Source: an uncultured Verrucomicrobia subdivision 3 bacterium (lineage in GTDB: Bacteria; Verrucomicrobiota; Verrucomicrobiia; Limisphaerales; UBA11358). From it: DNA of 32,074 bases. Below the pieces are notes generated by a model that was not told the DNA's origin, did no database searches, and saw nothing but the letters and a program-made list of their open reading frames with translations. Shown here one piece after another: positions 25,684 to 32,074 of the stretch; position 1 is the first letter of the stretch, and each line of letters starts with the position of its first letter. The translations under genes were made by a program, and so were the position numbers. The stretch spans positions 1-32,074 of the forward strand of contig CAIXBQ010000163.1 of NCBI GenBank assembly GCA_903917705.1. Reading direction: 5' to 3'.

Positions 25684-26872
25684 CCAAGCCTACCTGCGCG
25701 CCGACGGACGCAAAGGCATCCGCAACCACATCGTCGTCGCGTATCTTGTCGAGTGCGCGCATCACGTCGCGCGCGAGATCGTTTATCCGTATCGCGAGCG
25801 CGGCGTGCATCTCATCGGCTTCGGCGGCTGTTATCCGAACGATTACGCGGCGCGCATGATGCGCACGCTCTGCACGCACCCGAACGTTGGCGGCGTGATT
25901 CTGCTTTCGCTCGGCTGCGAAAGTTTCAACCGCAATTCCCTGCGCGAAGCCATCGCCGCTTCCGGCCGGCCGGTCGAAACACTCGTCATTCAGCAAAACG
26001 GCGGCACGCGCAAAACCATCGAGCAAGGCCGCAAGCTGATGGACGACATGCTCGCGAAGGTCGCGCAAGTTCCGCGCGCGCCGCTGCACATCAATGAATT
26101 CATCGTCGGCACGGTCTGCGGCGGCAGTGATGCCACCAGCGGCATCACGGCGAATCCGGGCATCGGCCGCGCGTTCGACAAGTTGGTCGAGCAGAAGGCC
26201 GGCTGTATTTTCGAGGAGACCGGCGAACTCATCGGCTGCGAAGACATCATGACCGCGCGCGCCGCCACGCCGGCGCTCGGGGGAATTCTGCGCGATTCCG
26301 TCACGAAGGCTGCCAAATATTACACCGTGCTCGGCCACGGCAGCTTCGCGCCTGGCAACGCCGAGGGCGGACTCACCACGATGGAGGAAAAAAGCATGGG
26401 CGCTTACGCCAAGAGCGGAGCATCGCGCATCTCCGGCCTGCTCAAGCCCGGCGACATTCCGCCGTGCGGCGGCTTGTATCTGCTCGATGTCGTGCCCGAC
26501 GGCGAAGTGCGTTTCGGTTTTCCGAACATCAATGACAACGCCGAAATCGCCGAACTCATCGCCTGCGGCTCGCATGTGATTTTGTTTTCCACGGGACGTG
26601 GCTCGGTCGTCGGATCGGCGATTTCACCCGTCATCAAGGTTTGCGCCAACCCGGAAACCTATCGCCGCATGAGCGAGGACATGGACGTGGACGCTGGAAA
26701 AATTCTCGAAGGACGCGCGTCGCTGGACGAAGTGGGCCGCGAAATTCTCGACCTATCGCTGGCCGTCGCTCGCGGCGAGCAAACCAAGTCCGAGGAACTC
26801 GGCCATCAAGAATTTGTGCTGACTTACAAATCGTTTGAGCCGATTGGCCCGTCCTGTTTGCCCAGCGCCTGA
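25670..26872 (+). CDS. UxaA-type dehydratase, large catalytic subunit
   Basis: The 400-aa protein corresponds to the C-terminal domain of altronate/galactarate dehydratases: LRADGRKGIRNHIVV at the start, FGGCYPND, LSLGCE, a Q-x-NGGT block (VIQQNGGTRKTI), VGTVCGGSDATSGITANP, FEETGELIGCE and IPPCGGLYLLD. The conserved Cys residues (GGCY, GCE, CGG and GCE) fit the iron-dependent active site of the family. It overlaps the small-subunit gene by 14 nt, and the amidohydrolase starts directly after its stop (TGAATG), indicating a tight operon. The predicted reaction is dehydration of a sugar acid, most likely L-fuconate. A UxaA-type enzyme would here replace the enolase-superfamily L-fuconate dehydratase found in other organisms. 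Confidence 0.88.
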   Translation: MIITDQAYLRADGRKGIRNHIVVAYLVECAHHVAREIVYPYRERGVHLIGFGGCYPNDYAARMMRTLCTHPNVGGVILLSLGCESFNRNSLREAIAASGRPVETLVIQQNGGTRKTIEQGRKLMDDMLAKVAQVPRAPLHINEFIVGTVCGGSDATSGITANPGIGRAFDKLVEQKAGCIFEETGELIGCEDIMTARAATPALGGILRDSVTKAAKYYTVLGHGSFAPGNAEGGLTTMEEKSMGAYAKSGASRISGLLKPGDIPPCGGLYLLDVVPDGEVRFGFPNINDNAEIAELIACGSHVILFSTGRGSVVGSAISPVIKVCANPETYRRMSEDMDVDAGKILEGRASLDEVGREILDLSLAVARGEQTKSEELGHQEFVLTYKSFEPIGPSCLPSA

Positions 26873-27727
26873 ATGAAATTGCCGTTTCCCATCGTTGACG
26901 CGCACGTCCATTTTTGGAATCCCGCGAAATTGGTTTATCCCTGGCTCGCCAGCGTGCCGGCGTTGAGCCGCACCTTTTTGCCGGAACATTATTCGGCGGC
27001 CACCAAAACTGCGAACGTTAGCAAAATGATTTTTGTCGAGTGCGGTTGCGCGGCGGCGCAGAGCATTGACGAGACAAATTGGATTTCCGAACTCACCGCG
27101 TGCGAAACGCGGCTCAAAGGAATCGTCGCGCAGGCGTCGGTGGAATTGGGAGCGCGCGGCGTTTGTGAATTGAAAGCGCTCGCCAAATATCCGCTCGTCA
27201 AGGGCGTGCGCCGAAATTTGCAGGCCGAGACCGACCCTTATTTTTGCCTGCAACCGGATTTCATCGCCGGCATCCGTGCGCTGGCAAAATTCAATTTCAC
27301 CTTCGACCTCTGCATCGTTCATTCGCAGTTGCCAGCGGTGACTCAGCTCGTTGCCTGCTGTCCGGACGCATTTTTTGTCCTCGACCACTGCGCGAAGCCG
27401 GACATCCGCGATCAGAAACTTGATCCGTGGCGAAAGCATCTCCGCGAACTGGCCGCGCTGCCGAACGTAGCGTGCAAGATTTCCGGACTTGTCACCGAGG
27501 CTCATCCGGTGCGTTGCAACGCGCCCGATTTGCAGCCCTACGTCCGCCACGCGCTGGAATGTTTTGGTTTCGACCGCGTGATCTTCGGCGGCGACTGGCC
27601 GGTGTGCAATGTCGCCTGCTCCTATGAAAACTGGCTGGCCGCGCTCAAAACCATTCTCACCGACGAGCCGGAAACCAATTTAAAAAAACTTTTTCAAACC
27701 AACGCTGAACGGATTTACCGTGTTTGA
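26873..27727 (+). CDS. COG3618-type amidohydrolase, probable sugar lactonase
   Basis: The 284-aa TIM-barrel metal hydrolase has the N-terminal metal motif VDAHVHFW (His11, His13), FVLDHCAKPDI, the KISGL strand and a late Asp in FGGDWPVC. This pattern is typical of the amidohydrolase family that includes L-fuconolactonase and L-rhamnono-lactonase. In the pathway it would open the aldonolactone produced by the dehydrogenase to give L-fuconate for the UxaA-type dehydratase. It starts right after the stop of the large subunit gene. Its own stop overlaps the remnant of an SDR gene beginning at GTG 27720. Substrate is inferred from the neighbours. Confidence 0.87.
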   Translation: MKLPFPIVDAHVHFWNPAKLVYPWLASVPALSRTFLPEHYSAATKTANVSKMIFVECGCAAAQSIDETNWISELTACETRLKGIVAQASVELGARGVCELKALAKYPLVKGVRRNLQAETDPYFCLQPDFIAGIRALAKFNFTFDLCIVHSQLPAVTQLVACCPDAFFVLDHCAKPDIRDQKLDPWRKHLRELAALPNVACKISGLVTEAHPVRCNAPDLQPYVRHALECFGFDRVIFGGDWPVCNVACSYENWLAALKTILTDEPETNLKKLFQTNAERIYRV

Positions 27728-27785
27728 CCTGAAAAATAAAACCGCGCACGTCACCGGCGGCGCATTAAGATCGAAAAAAATCTGA
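27720..27785 (+). pseudogene. N-terminal remnant of an SDR dehydrogenase
   Basis: A GTG overlapping the end of the amidohydrolase gene opens a frame reading FDLKNKTAHVTGGA before it decays and stops after 21 codons. That is the standard beginning of a classical short-chain dehydrogenase (first strand plus the TGGxxGxG nucleotide loop). The rest of the gene is missing, and only about 15 bases separate the stop from the next gene. The operon therefore once carried an additional SDR at this position. Confidence 0.65.
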
Positions 27786-27800
27786 ATACCTACACTTTTT

Positions 27801-28478
27801 ATGCCCGACACCCTCACCGAATGGAAAGATGACGCCGAGCTGTTTCGGCTGATGAAGGAAGTTCTCTACACGCCGGTCGTCGGCGACATCCTCGACGGCC
27901 TCGGCTGCTGCCACCAATTTCTGCCGCAGCCGGTGCAGCCCGCGCTGGACACGATGAAAATCGCCGGTCGTGCGATGCCGGTGGTGATGATTGACGTGCA
28001 TGGCCCGCAGAAAAAACCGTTCGGCCTGCTCACCGAAGCGCTGGATCAATTGCAGCCTGGCGAAATTTATGTGGCCTCCGGCGGCGACATGCGCTGCGCG
28101 TATTGGGGTGAAATTCTCACAGCCACGGCGCGCACGCGCGGCGCGGTTGGCGCGGTCATCAACGGTTTTCATCGCGACACGCCTCAGATGTTGTCGCAGA
28201 ACTGGCCGGTGTTCAGCCGCGGCCGTTACGCGCAGGATTCCAGCGTGCGGACGAAGGTCGTGGATTTCCGCTGCGCCCTCGAAGTCGGCGGCGTGTGGAT
28301 CGAGCCGGGCGATCTGGTCTTTGGCGATCTCGACGGCGTGGTCATCGTGCCGCGCAAACACGAACAGGAAGTCATCGCCAAGGCGCTCGAAAAAGCGCGC
28401 GGGGAAAAACTTGTGCGCAAGGAAATCGAAGCCGGCATGTCCAGCACTGCCGCGTTCATGAAATACGGCATTTTATAA
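27801..28478 (+). CDS. RraA-like aldolase (class II HMG/CHA fold)
   Basis: The 225-aa protein has the complete RraA/dimethylmenaquinone-methyltransferase-like fold: [34 protein letters not shown], the R-x-x-G-x-V-x-x-G-x-x-RD motif ([14 protein letters not shown], Arg125/Asp126), and [14 protein letters not shown]. The aldolase members bind Mg2+ and cleave 4-carboxy-2-keto acids with pyruvate enolate as intermediate. In this operon it could cleave 2-keto-3-deoxy-L-fuconate to pyruvate and L-lactaldehyde, or cleave the diketo product. Both are inferences. The C-terminus ([21 protein letters not shown]) parallels the orphan fragment at 25148. Confidence 0.85.
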   Translation: MPDTLTEWKDDAELFRLMKEVLYTPVVGDILDGLGCCHQFLPQPVQPALDTMKIAGRAMPVVMIDVHGPQKKPFGLLTEALDQLQPGEIYVASGGDMRCAYWGEILTATARTRGAVGAVINGFHRDTPQMLSQNWPVFSRGRYAQDSSVRTKVVDFRCALEVGGVWIEPGDLVFGDLDGVVIVPRKHEQEVIAKALEKARGEKLVRKEIEAGMSSTAAFMKYGIL

Positions 28479-28488
28479 TATACGAACC

Positions 28489-29268
28489 ATGAGCAATGCA
28501 TCCTCAGACTTTGGAAAAATATTTTCCCTCGCCGGCGAACACGCCTTGATCACCGGCGGCGGCACGGGACTTGGTTTGGCGATGGCCCAATGTTTCGTGG
28601 CCGCCGGTGCGCGTGTCACGATTGTCGGCCGTCGGCCTGAACCGCTGCAAGCCGCGTGCAAAGAACTCGGCGCGAGCGCGAATTTTCTCGCGGCGGACAT
28701 CACCGATCCGGCACGGGTCGCCACTTTGATTTCCGAATCGGAAAATAAAAACGGCCCGCTGACCATTTTGGTCAACAACGCGGGCGTGCATTTGAAAAAG
28801 CCGGCGGCGGTGACCTCCGACGCGGAATTTCAAGCCGTGATTCAAACGCACTTGTTCGCCGCGTTCTCGTTGAGCCGCGAGGTTTCCAAAGGAATGTTGG
28901 AACGCGGTCGCGGCAGCATTCTTTTTACTGCCTCGATGACTTCGTTCATCGGTATGACGCAAGTCGTGGCGTATTCTGCCGCGAAGTCCGCTTACCTCGG
29001 CGTCGTGCGTGCGCTCGCCGCCGAATGGTCGAGCAAGGGTATCCGCGTGAACGCCATCGCGCCGGGCTGGATTCAATCCGAGATGCTCGAAAAGGCGCTC
29101 GCGGGGGACACCGCGCGCCGCGCGAAAATCATCAGCCGCACGCCGATGGGCCGCATGGGCGAACCGCACGACATCGGCTGGGCGGCGGTTTATCTCTGCT
29201 CGCCGGCAGCGAAATTTGTGACTGGTGTGGTGCTGCCGATTGACGGCGGCGCGAGCATCGGTTTTTGA
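28489..29268 (+). CDS. SDR-family dehydrogenase
   Basis: The 259-aa classical short-chain dehydrogenase has the cofactor loop TGGGTGLG (22-29), an AAD (68-70) adenine-site motif, NNAG (96-99), catalytic Ser149, Tyr162 and Lys166 in AYSAAKSAY, and the IAPGWI segment after strand 6. The protein is cytosolic. Possible roles are L-fucose (or fuconolactone-forming) dehydrogenase or 2-keto-3-deoxy-L-fuconate 4-dehydrogenase. The companion zinc-dependent dehydrogenase would take the other step. Arg48 and Arg49 after the second strand (VGRRPEP) suggest that NADP use is possible. Its start lies 10 nt after the RraA-like stop. Confidence 0.88.
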   Translation: MSNASSDFGKIFSLAGEHALITGGGTGLGLAMAQCFVAAGARVTIVGRRPEPLQAACKELGASANFLAADITDPARVATLISESENKNGPLTILVNNAGVHLKKPAAVTSDAEFQAVIQTHLFAAFSLSREVSKGMLERGRGSILFTASMTSFIGMTQVVAYSAAKSAYLGVVRALAAEWSSKGIRVNAIAPGWIQSEMLEKALAGDTARRAKIISRTPMGRMGEPHDIGWAAVYLCSPAAKFVTGVVLPIDGGASIGF

Positions 29269-29286
29269 AATGGAAATAATCTTCAC

Positions 29287-30309
29287 ATGAAAACTTTCCT
29301 GATTGAGAAGCCGGAAGCGTTCAGTTTCGGCGAAACAAAAATGCCGGAAGCGAAAGCCGGTGAAGTGTTGCTCAAAATTGAGCGGGTCGGTTTGTGCGGC
29401 GGCGATATGACCATGTTTCGCGGCTTAAATCCCATGGTGACCTATCCGCGAATTCCCGGCCATGAAATCGCGGCGACCATCGCCGAAGTCAGCGTGGGCG
29501 TGCCGGCGCATTTGCAACCGGGATTGCTCGTTACCGTTGTGCCTTACACGACTTGCGGCAAATGTCCGTCGTGCCGTGCGAAGCGTCCGAACGCGTGCCA
29601 GTTCAATCAAACCCTCGGCATTCAGCGCGACGGTGCGCTGACGGAATTTGTCGCCGTGCCGTGGCAAAAAATTCTTTATTCGCCAAAACTCACCGCGCCA
29701 GATTACGCGCTGGTCGAGCCGTTGTCGGTGGGTTTTCACGCGGTTGAGCGCGGACGCGTGACGGCCGAAGACACCGTGGCGGTTTTTGGCGCGGGCATGA
29801 TCGGCCTCGGCGCGATTGGCGGCGCGGCCTTGCGCAAAAATGCGCGCGTCATCGCCATTGATCTCGACGACCAGAAACTGGCGCTCGCCAAAAAAGCGGG
29901 CGCGGCGGAAGTCATCAATTCCAAAACCGAAAATCTTCACGAGCGGCTGCAACAATTGACGAATGGCGAAGGTCCAGGCGTCGTCATCGAGGCCGTGGGC
30001 GCGGCGGAAACATTTGTGGCGGCGGTGAACGAAGTTTGTTTCACCGGTCGCGTGGTTTACATCGGCTACGCAAAAAAGCCGGTCGCCTACGAAACGAAAT
30101 TTTTTGTAATGAAAGAACTCGACATCCTCGGCTCGCGCAACGCGCTGCCGGAGGATTTTGAAAATGTCATTCGGGTTTTGGAGTCGGGACTTTATCCCGT
30201 TGCCGAGACCGTGACACGCGTCGTGCCGTTCGCGCAGGCTGGCGCGGCGCTCCAAGATTGGTCAGTCAATCCAAACACCACCACAAAAATCCACGTCAAC
30301 CTCCACTAA
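29287..30309 (+). CDS. Zinc-dependent medium-chain dehydrogenase
   Basis: The 340-aa MDR enzyme has the catalytic zinc ligands Cys37 (GLCGGD), His59-Glu60 (PGHEIAA) and Glu144 (LVEPLSVG). It has a structural zinc lobe of four cysteines (C90, C93, C96, C104) and the Rossmann motif GAGMIGLG (168-175), with Asp at the end of the second strand ([10 protein letters not shown]) favouring NAD. This is the sorbitol/threonine dehydrogenase-like branch. Candidate reactions are C1 oxidation of L-fucose to the lactone or oxidation of a keto-deoxy acid. The gene starts 18 nt after the SDR stop and ends 6 nt before fucP. Confidence 0.88.
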   Translation: MKTFLIEKPEAFSFGETKMPEAKAGEVLLKIERVGLCGGDMTMFRGLNPMVTYPRIPGHEIAATIAEVSVGVPAHLQPGLLVTVVPYTTCGKCPSCRAKRPNACQFNQTLGIQRDGALTEFVAVPWQKILYSPKLTAPDYALVEPLSVGFHAVERGRVTAEDTVAVFGAGMIGLGAIGGAALRKNARVIAIDLDDQKLALAKKAGAAEVINSKTENLHERLQQLTNGEGPGVVIEAVGAAETFVAAVNEVCFTGRVVYIGYAKKPVAYETKFFVMKELDILGSRNALPEDFENVIRVLESGLYPVAETVTRVVPFAQAGAALQDWSVNPNTTTKIHVNLH

Positions 30310-30315
30310 AAGTTT

Positions 30316-31647
30316 ATGGCCAACAAAATCTTCACCACGCCTGACGGCAAGAACCGCGCGGTCACGTTTGCGCTGGTCTGCACGCTGTTCCTGCTCTCGG
30401 CCTTGTGCAACAGCATGATTGACGTGCTGAACAAGCATTTTCAAAACTCGCTCGGCGTGTCCAAGGCGCACTCGACGTTTGTGCAGGCGGTTTGGTATGG
30501 GGCGTATTTCTTCATGGCGCTGCCGTCCGGCTGGATCGCGCGGCGGTTTGGATATCGCGCCGGTATTCTCACCGGTTTGGCAACGGTCATCGCCGGCTCG
30601 CTGCTGTTTATTCCAGTAACAAATCTTCATGCGTCGCAGGCCGTGGTCTTCGCGGCGTTTCTCGGCGCTCTGTTCGTGGTCGGCGCGGGGCTGACTTTTT
30701 TGGAGGCGATTGCCAATCCCTATTCCACCGTTCTCGGCCCGCCGGAATCGGGCGTCGCGCGCATCAACCTAGGCCAGAGTTGCAACGCCGTCGGCTGGAT
30801 TCTCGGTCCGTTGCTCGCGAGCAGTTTTCTCTTATCCAAAACCGGCGTGGCGAACACGAGCAATGCCGCGCTGTTCATGCCCTATCTCGTCGTCGCCGGC
30901 ATCGTCGCGGTGCTGGTGCTGGTGTTCAGCGTCGGCCCGATTCCGGAAATTCACGCGCCGGCGGAAACCAAACCCGTCACCAGCAGCGCGCAGCCTGAAC
31001 GTCCGCTTTACAAGGAAATGCACTTCGTTTTGGCCATCGTTTCCCAGTTTCTTTACTGCGCCGGACAGATCGGCATTTTCAGCTTCTTCGTGAACTACAT
31101 GAAAGATGATCGTTATGTGCCGGCGCTGCCGTTGTGGGCGGCGAACCTTTTGCCGGCCACGATGAAGTTTTCCCAGACGCCAGATGTCTGGCGGATTACG
31201 GAATATGGCGCGGGCGTTTTTCTCTCCGTGGCGTTTGGCTTTTTCACCGTCGGACGTTTTTCCGGCAGCGCCATCACGCGCTATTGCAGGCCGCACATCA
31301 CGCTCGGCGTCTATGCGGTGATTAACGTCGTGATGATGACGCTGGTGATTTTACCGCTGGGCTGGCTATCGGTGGCGGCGCTGTTTTTAAGTTTCTTTTT
31401 CATGTCCATCATGTATCCGACGCACTTTGCGTTGGGCATTCGCGGGCTGGGCGAAAAGACCAAGCTGGCTGCGTCCTGGATGGTGACGGCCGTGGTTGGC
31501 GGCGCGATCCTGCCGTATTTCATGGGTCTGATTGCGGACAAATATTCCATGCGCGCCGGTTTCCTGATGCCACTGGGTTGCTTTGCTTTCATCGCATTTT
31601 ATGGGTTCAGCTGGCGCAAGTTTTACCGGCATGATCTGGAAAATTAG
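30316..31647 (+). CDS. fucP: L-fucose/H+ symporter (MFS, FucP type)
   Basis: The 443-aa protein has about 12 membrane segments. FucP-subfamily features include NSMIDVL in helix 1 with Asp36 and FLEAIANPYST in helix 4 with Glu130, at the positions of the proton/sugar-coupling acids D46 and E135 of E. coli FucP. INLGQSCNAVGWILGP and the GxxRRFGYRAG loop after helix 2 also match. The family transports L-fucose and some related sugars, such as 2-deoxygalactose or arabinose analogues. It is the last gene of the catabolic operon. With two GH29 fucosidases across the divergent promoter it is the best evidence that the substrate is L-fucose. Confidence 0.88.
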   Translation: MANKIFTTPDGKNRAVTFALVCTLFLLSALCNSMIDVLNKHFQNSLGVSKAHSTFVQAVWYGAYFFMALPSGWIARRFGYRAGILTGLATVIAGSLLFIPVTNLHASQAVVFAAFLGALFVVGAGLTFLEAIANPYSTVLGPPESGVARINLGQSCNAVGWILGPLLASSFLLSKTGVANTSNAALFMPYLVVAGIVAVLVLVFSVGPIPEIHAPAETKPVTSSAQPERPLYKEMHFVLAIVSQFLYCAGQIGIFSFFVNYMKDDRYVPALPLWAANLLPATMKFSQTPDVWRITEYGAGVFLSVAFGFFTVGRFSGSAITRYCRPHITLGVYAVINVVMMTLVILPLGWLSVAALFLSFFFMSIMYPTHFALGIRGLGEKTKLAASWMVTAVVGGAILPYFMGLIADKYSMRAGFLMPLGCFAFIAFYGFSWRKFYRHDLEN

Positions 31648-31697
31648 AAAAGTTCAAGAGATCAGGGACACTGGTTTCTCCTCCAGTCGGCTTTTCT
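31646..31697 (+). terminator. Weak nested hairpins after fucP
   Basis: AGAAAAG (31646-31652) can pair with CTTTTCT (31691-31697), enclosing a second 5-bp stem ACTGG/CCAGT (31670-31687). It overlaps the fucP stop and lacks a T-run, so it is only a possible operon end. Confidence 0.3.
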
Positions 31698-32074
31698 GAC
31701 ACGCGACCACAAATTCAATGGTTAGAAGAAGTGTGGAAAATAGTCACTTATATTTCCTGCTGATATCCAATTGAGCCGGCAGAACTACCACGTCCGCAAT
31801 TCAGATTCACTCGGTAAACAAAATTCGCTCTGCTCAATAGGAAATTAGTTCGCTGCGCTCAACCATGACGAATCGCGCGGCAAATTCACGGTTTCCATTC
31901 ACGAATGCCAATTCTCGCGCGCGGACGCCGGCGCTCATGCTGGCGGCGGCGGCTAACGCCACCGCTACGCCAGCACCGGCCAGCCTTCACAGGTTTACGA
32001 ATGGTTTCTCACGGCTGGCCTTTCGCTGACAGCGCGCGCGATATGGACGTCGCAGGTTGTCGGATATTTTCAGG
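31648..32074. other. Non-coding tail with palindromes
   Basis: No supportable gene is seen in the last 427 bases. Apart from the weak hairpins after fucP, the visible structure is a pair of adjacent palindromes at 31927-31980 and 31978-32020 near the window end. Confidence 0.6.
31927..32020. repeat. Two adjacent hairpins
   Basis: GCCGG/CCGGC encloses TGCTGGCG/CGCCAGCA (31938-31945 with 31968-31975). GGCCAGCC (31978-31985) pairs with GGCTGGCC (32013-32020) across 27 nt. They resemble the palindromic intergenic elements at 3.1-3.8 kb in style but not in sequence. Confidence 0.5.

Noticed and set aside
25634..26575. 313-aa minus-strand open frame
   Set aside because: Arg/Ala-rich shadow opposite the UxaA-type large subunit, which has full family motifs.
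4089..31647. Bacteroidetes-type SusC/SusD polysaccharide utilisation locus
   Set aside because: No TonB-dependent receptor, SusD-like lipoprotein or hybrid two-component sensor is encoded. Uptake is by an MFS symporter, and pseudopilin and PATR proteins replace these parts.

Overview
The window looks like a chromosomal segment of a Verrucomicrobiota bacterium, most likely of the Pedosphaera/Limisphaerales type. The evidence is the combination of very large secreted proteins made of autotransporter-associated (PATR) beta-strand repeats, an H-X9-DG type II pseudopilin, C-terminal domains ending in F-[YF]-R-[LV]-x-x-P, and spacers built from short palindromic repeats. No rRNA, tRNA, CRISPR array, transposase or phage gene was seen.

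Layout. Positions 1-3084 hold ordinary or accessory genes: an HNH-type protein, a secreted protein with a frameshifted C-terminus, a Tat-exported metallophosphoesterase and a small conserved protein. Positions 3085-3792 contain no credible gene and are a mosaic of hairpins, direct repeats and one long inverted repeat. A short unrecognised ORF (3793-4032) follows.

Positions 4089-22700 are a six-gene minus-strand block for extracellular carbohydrate breakdown. In transcription order it contains a 2560-aa PATR protein, a strong hairpin terminator or attenuator, an H-X9-DG pseudopilin, a GH29 alpha-L-fucosidase, a pectate-lyase-like/PATR chimera of about 1600 aa, a second GH29 fucosidase and a GH43 glycosidase. 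The last three genes are joined by ATGA stop/start overlaps.

Positions 23027-31647 run divergently on the plus strand. They encode an AraC-family regulator, then a sugar-catabolic operon: a Gfo/Idh/MocA oxidoreductase, an RraA C-terminal fragment, split UxaA-type dehydratase subunits, a COG3618-type amidohydrolase (sugar lactonase), an SDR N-terminal remnant, an RraA-like aldolase, an SDR dehydrogenase, a zinc-dependent dehydrogenase and a FucP-type L-fucose/H+ symporter.

Working together (inference): secreted enzymes release L-fucose from a fucosylated polysaccharide. FucP imports it, and a non-phosphorylating route (dehydrogenase, lactonase, UxaA-type dehydratase, then a second dehydrogenase and/or aldolase) converts it to C3 products. 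Split uxaA genes, an amidohydrolase, an SDR and fucP also occur together in the Campylobacter jejuni fucose locus, which supports the substrate assignment. A 17-nt site present once in each of two control regions, in opposite orientation and with one mismatch, is a candidate operator linking the two halves of the locus.

The most notable observations are this shared operator candidate, the two gene remnants inside the catabolic operon, the frameshift at about 1490-1500, the lyase-PATR chimera coupled to GH29 and GH43, and the common C-terminal domain on three secreted proteins.
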